Origin: a bacterium
GTDB lineage: Bacteria; Patescibacteria; Dojkabacteria; JAKAPS01; JAJZLI01
DNA: 64,000 nucleotides
Direction: 5' to 3'
NCBI GenBank assembly: GCA_021816845.1
Contig: JAKAWT010000001.1
Coordinates: 186,001 to 250,000 of the forward strand
Within the stretch, counting starts at the first letter, position 1; every line of letters begins with the position of its first letter. This document shows, in pieces, positions 7,672 to 17,563 of this stretch. The notes below the pieces were generated by a model. That model did not search any database. It saw only the letters and a list, made by a program, of their open reading frames with translations, and was not told where the DNA came from. The translations under genes and the position numbers were made by a program.

Positions 7672-9306
7672 ATGAAGACAGATAATATAATTAGCAATAA
7701 AGCACTAGCAGATAATATAAAATATCTTGTGACAACTTCATGGCCATATGTAAATGGAGCCCCTCATATAGGGCATATAGCAGGATGCTATCTACCTGCG
7801 GATATTTTTCACAGATACTTAAAGCTTAAAGGTCGAGATTCAATATTCGTATCTGGAGGTGATATGCATGGAGCACCTGTACAAATACAGGCAGAAAGTG
7901 AAAATAGGGATCCTAAAGAATTTGCAAAAACATCCAATAAAATTTGGGATAAAACACTTAAATTATTTAAAATAGATTATGATTTATGGACTAGTACAGA
8001 AACTAAAAACCACAAAGATACAGTACAAGAGATATTTCTAGATTTATATAAAAAAGGATATATAAAAAAAGGTATGGAGACACAACCTTTTTGTTTAAAT
8101 GATAATAGATTTATACCAGATAGATATGTACTTGGCACATGTCCTAACTGTGGAAAGGAAAATGTAAGAGCTGGAGAAAGCTGTGAAAACTGTAATTTTT
8201 TTATAACATTTGAAAGTATAAAGAATCCAAGATGTAAGATATGTGGAGATACTCCAGAGCTTAGAGAAACTGAAAATTTTTTCCTTAGGCTTAGTGAATT
8301 TGAAGATAGAGTTAAAAAATACATAAAAGGAAATCATACGTTTAGAAAAAACACTGTTGATTTTTCTTTAGCATATATGAAAGATGGGTTATTTGATAAA
8401 TCTATAACGAGAGATCTAAATTATGGCATACCTGTACCCTTGAAAGGATATGAAAATAAAGTCATATATGTATGGTTTGAGGCTGTGATAGGTTATTTAT
8501 CTGCTACAAAAGAATATAAAAAAGACAACTTTAAAGATTATTTTTCCAAAAACTCAAGATCAATATATTTCATGGCTAAAGATAATATAATATTCCACAC
8601 AATTATATGGCCTACAATCCTTATGGGATATGATAAAGAATTATCACTACCAACAAATATAGTAGCTAATGAATATGTTCTTTTAGAAGGAGAGAAAATG
8701 TCAAAAAGTAATAACCATATCTTACCTGCAGAATATTTAGTTTCTAAATACGGATCAGACCAGAGCAGATTTTATCTCACAGCAAATATGCCAGAGAGTA
8801 AAGATTTTAATTTTACATGGAACGAGTTTATAACATCAGTCAATTCCGATCTTTCTTCAAATATAGGTAATTACATAAATAGAACGCTTACTTTTCTGTA
8901 TAAAAATTTTGAAGGGGAGGTCCCCAAATCACATAAAATAGATGATGAACAATATATAGAAGATATGATCAATAAGATTTCTTTAAATATAGAATCATTT
9001 AGGTTCCAGAATGCCATACGTAATATTTTAGAATTTTCTGATCATGCTAATAAATTATTTGATAACCTTAGTATATGGAAAAGTAATTCCAAAGAAGATA
9101 TATATAGACTCATGCAATATGTATATGCACTTAATGTTATGCTTGAACCTATTGTACCTGATGGTGCAGGAAAACTGTCAAAAATATTAAATATCAAAAT
9201 CTCTGAATTTAAATATAAAAGATTATCTGGGAAAATAAATAAACCATATATAATTTTCCCTAAAATAGAAACTTCCAATATATCACTAGAAGAAGAGAAA
9301 TTATAG
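7672..9306 (+). CDS. metG: Methionyl-tRNA synthetase
   Basis: Charges tRNA-Met with methionine in the cytoplasm. 544 residues, class I. The HIGH signature appears as APHIGHIAG near residue 35, and KMSKSN near 342. The connective peptide carries zinc-binding cysteines (CPNC, CENC, then CKICG) near 158-196. The C-terminal anticodon-binding helical domain is present, but the extra EMAP/Trbp111-like tRNA-binding domain of longer enzymes is not. It is followed after 15 bp by tatD and then a RodZ-like gene, an arrangement that suggests one transcript. Confidence 0.95.
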   Translation: MKTDNIISNKALADNIKYLVTTSWPYVNGAPHIGHIAGCYLPADIFHRYLKLKGRDSIFVSGGDMHGAPVQIQAESENRDPKEFAKTSNKIWDKTLKLFKIDYDLWTSTETKNHKDTVQEIFLDLYKKGYIKKGMETQPFCLNDNRFIPDRYVLGTCPNCGKENVRAGESCENCNFFITFESIKNPRCKICGDTPELRETENFFLRLSEFEDRVKKYIKGNHTFRKNTVDFSLAYMKDGLFDKSITRDLNYGIPVPLKGYENKVIYVWFEAVIGYLSATKEYKKDNFKDYFSKNSRSIYFMAKDNIIFHTIIWPTILMGYDKELSLPTNIVANEYVLLEGEKMSKSNNHILPAEYLVSKYGSDQSRFYLTANMPESKDFNFTWNEFITSVNSDLSSNIGNYINRTLTFLYKNFEGEVPKSHKIDDEQYIEDMINKISLNIESFRFQNAIRNILEFSDHANKLFDNLSIWKSNSKEDIYRLMQYVYALNVMLEPIVPDGAGKLSKILNIKISEFKYKRLSGKINKPYIIFPKIETSNISLEEEKL

Positions 9307-9321
9307 TAATTATTTAGGCTA

Positions 9322-10065
9322 ATGATTGATACACATGCACATATAACAAAAGAATTTTTTAAAAATCCACAAGATATAATAAGAAAATCAAAAGATGGAG
9401 GTATATCAAAAATTATAGTTCCAGCAACTACTATAATGGATAGTAAAACTAATCCTTCTGAAATTATTGATGGTGTTTACTATGCTGTTGGAGTACATCC
9501 AACTGAAACAAATAATACTATAAATAAAGATTTAATAAAATCAACAATAAAAAAAGAAACAATAGCAATTGGAGAATGTGGACTAGATTACTATAGACCT
9601 CCATATGATATAAACCTACAAAAAAAAATATTCAAGATGCAGATAGAAATAGCCAAAGATTATAACCTTCCGTTGATAGTTCATACAAGAGAGGCATTAA
9701 AAGATACCTACAAAATATTATCTGGATATTATAAAGGTGGAAGAAATAATGGTGTTATACATTCTGCCTCGGGAGATATCTCAATATTAAAAGAAATAAT
9801 AAAATTGGGATTTTATGTTTCATTCAATGGCATTTCTACATTTAAAAACTCAGCATTAATAAAAGATTTAATATATAATATAGACATAAAAAATATATTA
9901 GTAGAGACTGACTCTCCATTCCTTACTCCGGAACCTAAAAGAGGAGAATATCCTAATACAAGTTTAAATTTGATATATATAATTGACAACATTAACAATT
10001 TAAAAAGAATCAACAATACTAAAGAAATAACAACTAAAAATGCACAAGAACTATTTAGAATATAG
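9322..10065 (+). CDS. tatD: TatD family metal-dependent DNase
   Basis: TIM-barrel metallohydrolase of 247 residues. Motifs in order are MIDTHAHI (metal ligands), GVHPTE, IGECGLDYYR, LIVHTREA, GVIHSASGD in place of the usual HCFTG-type loop, and VETDSPFLTP with the catalytic Asp. TatD enzymes are 3'-5' exonucleases or deoxyribonucleases involved in DNA repair and turnover. A TatD gene next to metG is common in bacteria. The gene sits 15 bp after metG and 5 bp before the RodZ-like gene, so it is co-transcribed with both. Confidence 0.92.
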   Translation: MIDTHAHITKEFFKNPQDIIRKSKDGGISKIIVPATTIMDSKTNPSEIIDGVYYAVGVHPTETNNTINKDLIKSTIKKETIAIGECGLDYYRPPYDINLQKKIFKMQIEIAKDYNLPLIVHTREALKDTYKILSGYYKGGRNNGVIHSASGDISILKEIIKLGFYVSFNGISTFKNSALIKDLIYNIDIKNILVETDSPFLTPEPKRGEYPNTSLNLIYIIDNINNLKRINNTKEITTKNAQELFRI

Positions 10066-10070
10066 AATCT

Positions 10071-11000
10071 ATGAAAAATGTATCTGAACTGCTAAAAAAT
10101 ACAAGAAAACAATTAGGATTTTCACAAGATAAGGTATCTTTGGAAACAAAAATTAAAAAACCTTTGATACAAGCACTAGAGGAAGGCGATTTCAGCAAGT
10201 TTCCTTCAATATCAACAACTAAGGGGTTTATAAAAATATATGCAAAGTATTTAGGTCTAGATCCTAATAAAGTAGGACTCCTTTACAAAAGAGAATCAAA
10301 GGAAGTGGAGTCCCACATGATGGTAAAAAAACAAAAAAAAGTAAAAGTGCCATTTATGTTCAATGGAAGAATTGCTTTTACGATATTTTTTATTTCATTA
10401 ATAGTCATTATAGTAGGAATATATGCTATTCATGAATACATCGTTTTTAAAACACCTCCTACACTGGATATAACAGTCCCAAAACAATCTTCTATTACAA
10501 CATACAATCCTAGTATCCAGATAATAGGGAAAACTAATGCCGGAAATAATGTACTAGTTGGAGGATACAAAGTAACTAATATCAATCCTAATGGATCATT
10601 TGATATAACAGTTGGTTTACAGAATGGTTTAAATAAAATCAATGTGTCTGCTGTAAATACATTAGGAATAAAGAATACTGATGTATTTAATGTAAGGTAT
10701 ATAAATTTAAAACTTCAGAAAATAGAGAATGCCTCTACTTTCAGTGTAACTATCTTGGATAAAAATTCTTCTACATTCATAAACGCAACCACTGGAAAAA
10801 CAATCCTTTTTAATCATATATTAAAAATTGGGGATAAAGTCACTTTAAAAAGTGATTCCATTATCACACTAAATATTGGAAATATACAGAATATAAGTAT
10901 TTTATATAATAATAAACCAGTACCTTTGAGTGGATATGGATTTGTTATACTAATTCTTAAGTACCAGAATAGTAAGTTAACTATTTCAAAAGTAAGCTAA
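10071..11000 (+). CDS. rodZ: RodZ-like protein: HTH, TM, extracellular Ig-like domain
   Basis: 309 residues in three parts. Residues ~1-75 form a RodZ-type helix-turn-helix (LLKNTRKQLGFSQDKVSLET, then TKGFIKIYAKYLGL). A single membrane helix lies at ~103-125. Outside the membrane is a beta-rich region with a glucodextranase/Big-like repeat (PSIQIIGKTNAGNNVLVGG; LNKINVSAVNTLG), and then a C-terminal domain of unclear family. RodZ links the MreB cytoskeleton to the cell-wall machine. mreB is not in this window. An anchored regulator of envelope genes is an alternative reading. It ends the metG-tatD unit. Confidence 0.78.
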   Translation: MKNVSELLKNTRKQLGFSQDKVSLETKIKKPLIQALEEGDFSKFPSISTTKGFIKIYAKYLGLDPNKVGLLYKRESKEVESHMMVKKQKKVKVPFMFNGRIAFTIFFISLIVIIVGIYAIHEYIVFKTPPTLDITVPKQSSITTYNPSIQIIGKTNAGNNVLVGGYKVTNINPNGSFDITVGLQNGLNKINVSAVNTLGIKNTDVFNVRYINLKLQKIENASTFSVTILDKNSSTFINATTGKTILFNHILKIGDKVTLKSDSIITLNIGNIQNISILYNNKPVPLSGYGFVILILKYQNSKLTISKVS

Positions 11001-11003
11001 AAA

Positions 11004-11012
11004 TGTTAGTAT
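11004..11012 (+). promoter_or_regulatory. Extended -10 promoter TGtTAGTAT
   Basis: The hexamer TAGTAT (11007-11012) ends 7 nt before the ATG at 11020. The same TGnTAGTAT form precedes the genes at 24633 and 39881. Confidence 0.6.
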
Positions 11013-11019
11013 ATTAGTT

Positions 11020-11322
11020 ATGTTAATAATTCTTGAAATATTATCAATTATTGTTCTTTTGTTCCTACTGGTCTTTATTATTGAGCTTATTATTGTGTTT
11101 TTCAATATATCAAAAAACATACGTACAGGTAAAAGGATAATAGAAAATATTGGTGATATTACAAGTAATATAAAAAGGGAGCAAGATTTTATAGAAGATA
11201 CCTTTTTTGACAAAGGTATATATTTAAAGGCAGTTAGAAATGCGTTATTAAAAACATCAGATATCGTTAAAATATATAAATTGTTCAAAAATAAAAAAGG
11301 TTCTAAATCTGAAGAAAATTAG
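11020..11322 (+). CDS. Small single-pass membrane protein
   Basis: Unrecognised protein of 100 residues. One strongly hydrophobic helix fills residues 1 to ~29, followed by a charged, probably helical cytoplasmic part (KNIRTGKRIIENIGDITSNI). It resembles in outline the small DUF948-like anchored coiled coils, but no family is clear. It lies between the RodZ-like gene and the FtsA-like gene on the same strand and has its own extended -10. Confidence 0.6.
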   Translation: MLIILEILSIIVLLFLLVFIIELIIVFFNISKNIRTGKRIIENIGDITSNIKREQDFIEDTFFDKGIYLKAVRNALLKTSDIVKIYKLFKNKKGSKSEEN

Positions 11323-11551
11323 GACTTTTAAATATGAATATCTATCAAATAGGATTCATAAATGAATAGTTTTTATATTTTTAGATCAATAAATACTGAT
11401 ACAATAGGATAAATATTACTTTCAACCAAATTCATAAAACATTTTTAAAAAAAGGTATATATATCAAAATATCTTAATGCAGTATGTTATTAATTATTAT
11501 ACTAAGTATTTTTTTTAATCCTATATACCTTCTTAGATAAAGGTCCTTTTT

Positions 11552-11580
11552 TTGGAATATTAAATGTGTTATCGTGTAAT
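11552..11580 (+). promoter_or_regulatory. Promoter of ftsA-like gene
   Basis: TTGGAA (11552-11557), 17-bp spacer, TGTAAT (11575-11580), then 8 nt to the ATG at 11589. An overlapping TAATAT at 11577-11582 is an alternative -10. Apart from this, the 266 bp between the two genes shows nothing recognisable. Confidence 0.5.
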
Positions 11581-11588
11581 ATATAAGT

Positions 11589-12809
11589 ATGCCTATATTT
11601 GGAAGAAAATCAAAACTTGATGATAAAACTTTTTTTTCTCTTGATATTGGGACAGAATTTGTCAAAGTTCTTGTCTGTGATATAGAAGAAGATAATGTTG
11701 TCATTTTAGGGTTTGGTAAGGAAAGACAACCTTTAAATGCTATGAAGGGAGGAGTTGTTACTAATATTAAAAGTGTAGTAACTACATGTCAGAAAGCAAT
11801 AGATTTAGCCATGGAAGGTCTTGACATAGATATACCTAAAAAAACTGTCATAGGAATTGCAGGAGAACTTGTAAAAGGTGTGGGTGTTAAAATAAATTAT
11901 GAAAGAGAAGACCCAGAACAAAAAATAGATGAAGCAGAAATAAGACGTATATTAGATAAAATACATGCAACTGCACACGATGAAGCTATAAAAAAATTTA
12001 CAGATGCTACTGGCTCAGATAAAACACAAATAAAATTAATAAATGCTACAGTTACTGACACTTTTATTGATGATTATAAGATATCATCCCCCATTGGATT
12101 CCAAGGAAAGAAAGTTACCTTAAGTATATATTTTGTCTATACACCATTGGTTTTTGCAGGAGCTCTAGATGACATATTAAAACAATTAGATCTAACACCA
12201 ATTATTACAGCTGTACAACCATTCGCCATAGCAAGATCAGTAAAAGGTAGTAGAGATTTAAATTTTGATGCTATCATAATCGATGTTGGCGGAGGTACAA
12301 CAGATATAGCATTAGTAACACAAGGGAGTTTTCAAGATACAAAGATGTTTGCAATGGGAGGAAGATCTTTTACAAAAAGAATTGCATCAGACCTACAAAT
12401 ATCTTATGAAGATGCAGAAAAAATTAAAATAGAATATGCAGAAATGGATATAGATAAATCGTTATCTCTAAAGGTAAGAGATGCTATAAAAAAAGATTTA
12501 GATTTGTGGATATCTGGCATTGAGATATCCTTGGAGGATATGGAAGATGTCAAAGTATATCCAGATCAGATATTACTTTGTGGAGGAGGATCAAAACTTC
12601 AGGAAATAAGATCCAAACTTGTTGAGTACCCATGGTCAGTAATATTACCATTCCACAGAAATCCGAAGATAAACTTCTTATCTCCAGAGAAAATTGATGG
12701 TATAGTAGATAAGACATTACAGTTAACAAGACCTGAAGATGTAACACCTGTAGCATTAGCAAGAATAGTACTAGATATTATGAAAGATGATGTAATAGTT
12801 GCAATATAA
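11589..12809 (+). CDS. FtsA/PilM-family actin-like ATPase
   Basis: Actin-fold protein of 406 residues. The phosphate-1 motif is SLDIGTEFVKVLV near residue 18, the phosphate-2 motif IIDVGGGTTDIALV near 230, and the adenosine region LLCGGGSKL near 330. Between the first two lies an SHS2/1C insertion typical of FtsA and PilM. FtsA tethers FtsZ to the membrane, and PilM does a similar job for type IV pili. I see no clear C-terminal amphipathic targeting helix. The next gene, only 3 bp away, encodes a single-pass protein with a large outer part, so this ATPase may act through that partner rather than by binding lipid directly. FtsA is the closer match, but neither ftsZ nor pil genes are in view. 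Confidence 0.8.
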   Translation: MPIFGRKSKLDDKTFFSLDIGTEFVKVLVCDIEEDNVVILGFGKERQPLNAMKGGVVTNIKSVVTTCQKAIDLAMEGLDIDIPKKTVIGIAGELVKGVGVKINYEREDPEQKIDEAEIRRILDKIHATAHDEAIKKFTDATGSDKTQIKLINATVTDTFIDDYKISSPIGFQGKKVTLSIYFVYTPLVFAGALDDILKQLDLTPIITAVQPFAIARSVKGSRDLNFDAIIIDVGGGTTDIALVTQGSFQDTKMFAMGGRSFTKRIASDLQISYEDAEKIKIEYAEMDIDKSLSLKVRDAIKKDLDLWISGIEISLEDMEDVKVYPDQILLCGGGSKLQEIRSKLVEYPWSVILPFHRNPKINFLSPEKIDGIVDKTLQLTRPEDVTPVALARIVLDIMKDDVIVAI

Positions 12810-12812
12810 AAT

Positions 12813-14642
12813 ATGAAAGATACTAAAGTATTTGTCGATTTAGATGACGAAATAACATTTGTAGCAGAAAAAATACTTAAATCCCAAACAAATAGGGTTA
12901 TACTTGTAGTACCTGAAAGATCTGGGATAATATCATCTCAAATCGGACTTAAAATGTTAAAGAAAGTAGTTGACAAGAATGATAAAGATATCATTCTTGT
13001 AACTATGGATGAAAAAGGTAGAAATATAGCTACAGCCTCAGGATTTATATCATTACAAAGGATAGGAGATGTCACAGAGGAAACATGGAAAAATGCGATT
13101 GACCTTAAAAAACGTTTGAATGAAGCATCAAAGTTATCAAGAAAAGAACCTTATGGATCTGATATATATGCAGCTGTAGATAACCTAGAAATTAAAGAAA
13201 GTATACCTGAAACACATGCATTTGAAGAAAGTGAAGAAGAAAAAGAATCTTTAAAGGATGATAATATAGAAAAACTAACTCTTAACAAAGATCCTAAAAT
13301 ATTCAATAATTCAAAAAAAGTTTCACTTGAAGGATTTGATCTACTTGTTGGAGGGGATATAGCATCAGATAGCAATAAAAATGAACCAAATTTTGATTTT
13401 GTAGAAGATAAAAAAGATAATTTTAAAAGAACATTTACAAAAAAAGATAAAGTGGAAGAAAAGAAAAAAGTCATTCCCCCTAACCTATTTAAGAGTCCTA
13501 TTTTTACGAAAAATAAAAATTTTGCAAGAAATAATAAAATAATAGTAGGAGTAGTGATACTTATTCTATTAGTTATATTTATAATATATTTTCTTTTTTT
13601 AACAAAAGCGAATATTACTATATTGATGAAAGGAAATAAGATATCAGGAACTACTACAATAATAGCAGATCCAAATATATCATCAATTTCTCCTTCAGGT
13701 ATGAAGATACCATCCAGTGTAATAACAGCTACAGAATCAGGTTCGCAATATGCAAATACAACAGGTACCAAAACAGTTTCCTCTGGATCATATGCAACTG
13801 GTACAGTAACACTTGCAAATTATAATACCTCACAATCTGTTACAGTTCCTCAAGGAACTGTTTTAACAGCAACGGATGGATATACTTGTACTACTGATAG
13901 CTCAGTGTCTGTTCCTCAACAGTCTTCCCCAATATCAGCTCCAGGGACTGTAAATGTTAATGTAACAGCACAAACTAATACAGCTGAGGGTCAAGGCAAA
14001 ACTTGGTCTGTTCAAGGGATATCAAATATTACTGGATATAATCAAAACGCTTTTTCTGCAGGTAACTATACCTCTAAGACAGAACAAGTAGTATCAGCTC
14101 AAGATCAAACTAATCTAGAGAATTCTCTATCTCAAAAACTTTTCCAGGAAGGTGATACAAAACTTACTTCAGAAGTAGGAAATGGGCTTGTATTTGTACC
14201 TTCATCAGTAAAAAATGTTGTCATAAACACAACATTTGATAATCAACCTGGGACTGTAGCTCAAGTCCTAAATCTGTCAGAACAAACAAAAAGCGAAGGA
14301 CAGGCTTACAGTAAAGCCAATATATCTAAAGTACTTGGAAGTGGTTTAACAACAAATCAAAATACTATAAAATCAATTAAGTATACTATAAAATCAGTAT
14401 CTGTAAACCCGAATGGAACAATACAAATAGATGTATCATATTCTGGAATAGAGTTTAAGAATTTGAATACAACAAATATAATATCAAAGATAAAAGGTAA
14501 ATCTTTTAATTTTGCAAAGACAGAAATTCTAAAAAATAAGGGTGCAGAAAGTGTTAAAATTGTAGATAACCCATCTATATTCTCAATATTTGGATTATTA
14601 CCAGCACAACCAGAATCAATTAAAATAAATATAAAAAACTAA
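12813..14642 (+). CDS. Membrane-anchored surface protein with baseplate-J-like region
   Basis: 609 residues. The first ~110 residues look cytoplasmic and ordered (DLDDEITFVAEKILKSQTNR). A charged linker rich in Lys, Glu and Asp follows, and a single helix near 246-268 (NNKIIVGVVILILLVIFIIY) spans the membrane. The large outer part, rich in Ser, Thr and Val, resembles the baseplate-J-like domains common in Patescibacteria (TGTKTVSSGSYATGTVTLAN; VTVPQGTVLTATDGYTC). It starts 3 bp after the FtsA/PilM-like gene, so the two proteins probably form an inside-outside pair, for example an envelope or appendage scaffold. That function is inference from layout. Confidence 0.7.
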   Translation: MKDTKVFVDLDDEITFVAEKILKSQTNRVILVVPERSGIISSQIGLKMLKKVVDKNDKDIILVTMDEKGRNIATASGFISLQRIGDVTEETWKNAIDLKKRLNEASKLSRKEPYGSDIYAAVDNLEIKESIPETHAFEESEEEKESLKDDNIEKLTLNKDPKIFNNSKKVSLEGFDLLVGGDIASDSNKNEPNFDFVEDKKDNFKRTFTKKDKVEEKKKVIPPNLFKSPIFTKNKNFARNNKIIVGVVILILLVIFIIYFLFLTKANITILMKGNKISGTTTIIADPNISSISPSGMKIPSSVITATESGSQYANTTGTKTVSSGSYATGTVTLANYNTSQSVTVPQGTVLTATDGYTCTTDSSVSVPQQSSPISAPGTVNVNVTAQTNTAEGQGKTWSVQGISNITGYNQNAFSAGNYTSKTEQVVSAQDQTNLENSLSQKLFQEGDTKLTSEVGNGLVFVPSSVKNVVINTTFDNQPGTVAQVLNLSEQTKSEGQAYSKANISKVLGSGLTTNQNTIKSIKYTIKSVSVNPNGTIQIDVSYSGIEFKNLNTTNIISKIKGKSFNFAKTEILKNKGAESVKIVDNPSIFSIFGLLPAQPESIKINIKN

Positions 14643-14657
14643 CTTTATAGAATCATA

Positions 14658-14682
14658 AAGGACATACATGATGTATGCCCTT
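14658..14682. terminator. Candidate bidirectional hairpin between convergent genes
   Basis: AAGG-A-CATAC, loop ATGAT, GTATG-C-CCTT forms a stem with one A/C mismatch. It lies in the 60-bp gap between the surface-protein gene and the RRM gene, which converge. No strong T-tract follows on either strand, so termination strength is uncertain. Confidence 0.45.
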
Positions 14683-14702
14683 ATATGAATGAGAATATTA
14701 GA

Positions 14703-14975
14703 TTAATATCTATTATTTTCTCTTGGTTCTCTTGGTCTAGCCTCATTAACTACGATATTTCGACCGTCTAATGTACTATTGTTTAACTCAGAAACTGCTC
14801 TTTGTGCATCTTCTTCTGTTTCCATTTCAACAAAACCAAAGCCTTTGCCTTGTCCTGTAACTTTATCCATTATTACTTTAGCTGAAACAACTTTTCCAAC
14901 TTTAGCAAAAACTTCTTCAAGCTCTGCATCTGTGATGCTGTATGGGAGCTTACCAACAAATAAATTCTTTGCCAT
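14703..14975 (-). CDS. RRM-type RNA-binding protein
   Basis: 90-residue protein made of one RNA recognition motif. RNP-2 is NLFVGKLPYS at residues ~3-12 and RNP-1 is GKGFGFVEM near 44-52. Both carry the aromatic residues that stack on bases. A short Arg/Glu tail (ARPREPREN) follows. Small single-RRM proteins of this kind occur in cyanobacteria and many Patescibacteria and are linked to cold response or mRNA handling. It is monocistronic, facing away from the kinase operon. Confidence 0.93.
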   Translation of the reverse strand: MAKNLFVGKLPYSITDAELEEVFAKVGKVVSAKVIMDKVTGQGKGFGFVEMETEEDAQRAVSELNNSTLDGRNIVVNEARPREPRENNRY

Positions 14976-15307
14976 GATCTTTAAAAAAATAAAATAAAAA
15001 TGACTAAATCAAAATCCATGTACATAAATAAAGGTTAGCAATTCCTTTATATTAGATCCTTTAAACCTATCGACCATAATAAATATTATTATAATCAATT
15101 ACATAATTAATACTAAATATGGATCACTAAGTCTTGAGGATTCTTGTATTTAAAAATACATATACATTAATTTTAAAAATTGCCTAATAAACTTTCTCGC
15201 TAGAAATTGAATATTATGTTTTATTGTACAACAAATCTTCTATTATTGAAAGGGCCTGTCATATTATATATCATATATGCCATTTTTTAACATCTATTTC
15301 TTTTTCA
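14976..15307. other. 332-bp gene-free stretch
   Basis: AT-rich spacer upstream of the RRM gene and downstream of the histidine kinase gene, both on the minus strand. It must hold the RRM promoter and any kinase terminator. I see no convincing -35/-10 pair, no tRNA and no long hairpin. Words such as GGATTCTTG near 15139 resemble the small repeats near infB and tuf. Confidence 0.5.
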
Positions 15308-17563
15308 CTATCTCTTTAATCCGAGTTTTTTAAACATATCTTTAGTATCATCTTGTTTTTTAGCTTCTACCCCTTTGGATATAGGTAATGTAAAAGAAAA
15401 CGTAGATCCTTCACCTTCCTTTGAATCTACCCATACCCTACCTCCATGTTTTTCAATAATCCCTTTAACAACATATAACCCTAATCCTGTACCACCAGGT
15501 CTTACAAGTAGATATCTTGGATCATTAGGATCCCCAGTATAATTATTAAGCCTATGAAATTTTTGGAATAATTTTGGTACATCATCGACAGCAATACCTA
15601 TCCCTTGATCTTTAATGTGAACCGTCAGTTCTTTATTGTTCTCTTCTATAGATATAACAATAGTTCCTTTCTCTGAATATTTTATTGCATTTGAAATAAG
15701 ATTACCTAACACCTCCTCAATCCTTGTTTTATCAGCAAACACCTGGTGCTTTATACCTTTATCCTTATATTCTATCTTTAGACCCTTTGATTCTGCATCT
15801 CTACCAAATCCTATCAGCTGTGACTCTATCATTGAAGATATATCAATGTATTCTGGTAATATTGTTATATCTGTCTTACCTAATCTTGATGCTTCAAGGA
15901 GGGTATTAACTATTCTTATTTCATTCTCTATACTTTCCACTGTTCTAGAAGTATATCTATCCAGTCTTTCCATATCATCTCTATATTCCCTACCCTTTAA
16001 TTTTATCTTAAGTTCATCAACTAAAGCTTTAGCCATATATGCATTACCTTTAACAATAGTTGCTGGAGTTCTTAATTCGTGTGAAGCAATAGACAGTAAA
16101 TCATCTTTAAGTTTATCTAAGCTGGCAAGATCCTCATTAGCTTTCTTAAGCTCGACATTCTTTTTATTTAGTTCTAATGTAGCTTCTTTTACTTTTCCCT
16201 CTAAATGATTATTAAAGTCCAATACTTCCTTATATAATCTTAAATTTGTTATAAAGATTGCAATTTGTACCTTTAGTTGGCGCAATATCTTTATATCGTT
16301 TGTATAATATGGATCACCCGATTTCTTCCTACCAAGGAGAATCAAACATAAAAGATTATTATCAGAAATTATTGGTAATATAATATCTACATCTGACATG
16401 TTTAAACTTTCAAAATTTTCATCCTCAGATTCACTTAGTAAAAATATATCCTTTAAATTTGATAACTTGGAGAAATTCTCTCTAATTAAATTATTGTCTA
16501 TACCTAAAGAGTGGATATCTAATGAAGCATCTGATGCTACAATTACAAATGCTATTTTAGATATACCAAATATTTTTTCTATGGATTTACTAAATATAGA
16601 GAAAAACTTATCTATATCTATATTAGTATTAATTGACTCAAGTAAATGATCTATCTCTTCTTTGGTATTACTGATTCTTTTAAATATAACCTTATCCAGA
16701 ACTTGCTGTGATAATTCATGAAAAAGAGGAAATAATATAACAATTAAAGTAGAAAATAATATTTCAATAAATAGTTCTATCAGAGTAAGTTGAAAATTTA
16801 AAACATAATCTATTAAAAGATCAAATAAAACAAGGAGTATAAAGCTTGAAAGGTATATTAGTATATTCCTTATAGCGATGGTCATATTGAATAATCTTTG
16901 TCTTATAATTGCGTATGATATTAAGAAGAAGATAAATACTGGATATAAATTTTCCAATAAAAGATTAAATTCTGTATTATGGAAAAATAAAGGTAAAGTA
17001 ACATTAAATATCAATACACTAATAAAGAAGAATGAAAACCCAAAAAGTATATATTTTATCTGTGCTTTTTCTTGGCTAATACTTTGCTTATATTTTATAT
17101 AAAAATTCCTTATTATAAGAGTTATGTTAAAAATATTAGCTATAAGAAAAAATGCAATACCTATATTAACTGTAGGAGTTATTGTTGGATGTAGATGTAC
17201 CCCAGAAAATGTTAGAGGAGAAAAAATTAATAAACTAAAAAGTAATTCATATAACAAAAATAAGAGTACTATTTTTTCTTCCTTTTTCCAGATATTTTGG
17301 GTTAAGAAAGATCTAGAGAAAAAATAAATAGATATAATTAAAGAGAATCCTAAAAAAACAGTCAACCTGATAAATAATAACGTAAGTGATCTGGAGTTAG
17401 ATGTAAATGAATAATAGTCTACTATATTAAGAGCAAAGAAAAAAATTGTAACTATTAAAAAGGATACATTTTTATACACTCTTTTTCCATTAAAGAATAC
17501 AAAAAATCCAAAAATAAGGATAATAAATGCTGATATAAATGTCGATAATAATGAGAAATTCAT
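15308..17563 (-). CDS. 7TM sensor histidine kinase with GAF-like domain
   Basis: Membrane sensor kinase of 751 residues. About eight hydrophobic helices fill residues 1-265, like the histidine-kinase N-terminal 7TM module that binds small ligands. A GAF-like region (~300-440) and a short coiled coil (DFNNHLEGKVKEATLELNKK) follow. The HisKA H-box is SHELRTPA near residue 495. The ATPase domain has an N-box (NLISNAIKYSEKG), a G1 box (DQGIGI), an F box and a G2 box (GGTGLGLYVVKGI), so it should be active. The start overlaps the upstream adenylate-forming gene by 4 bp (ATGA). No response regulator is encoded in this window. Coupling to two adenylating enzymes suggests it senses or controls their product. 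Confidence 0.9.
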   Translation of the reverse strand: MNFSLLSTFISAFIILIFGFFVFFNGKRVYKNVSFLIVTIFFFALNIVDYYSFTSNSRSLTLLFIRLTVFLGFSLIISIYFFSRSFLTQNIWKKEEKIVLLFLLYELLFSLLIFSPLTFSGVHLHPTITPTVNIGIAFFLIANIFNITLIIRNFYIKYKQSISQEKAQIKYILFGFSFFFISVLIFNVTLPLFFHNTEFNLLLENLYPVFIFFLISYAIIRQRLFNMTIAIRNILIYLSSFILLVLFDLLIDYVLNFQLTLIELFIEILFSTLIVILFPLFHELSQQVLDKVIFKRISNTKEEIDHLLESINTNIDIDKFFSIFSKSIEKIFGISKIAFVIVASDASLDIHSLGIDNNLIRENFSKLSNLKDIFLLSESEDENFESLNMSDVDIILPIISDNNLLCLILLGRKKSGDPYYTNDIKILRQLKVQIAIFITNLRLYKEVLDFNNHLEGKVKEATLELNKKNVELKKANEDLASLDKLKDDLLSIASHELRTPATIVKGNAYMAKALVDELKIKLKGREYRDDMERLDRYTSRTVESIENEIRIVNTLLEASRLGKTDITILPEYIDISSMIESQLIGFGRDAESKGLKIEYKDKGIKHQVFADKTRIEEVLGNLISNAIKYSEKGTIVISIEENNKELTVHIKDQGIGIAVDDVPKLFQKFHRLNNYTGDPNDPRYLLVRPGGTGLGLYVVKGIIEKHGGRVWVDSKEGEGSTFSFTLPISKGVEAKKQDDTKDMFKKLGLKR

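Noticed and set aside
13151..13771. A 206-codon minus-strand open frame with hydrophobic stretches
   Set aside because: Antisense to the surface-protein gene and made of Ser/Phe runs expected from complementing Glu/Lys codons.
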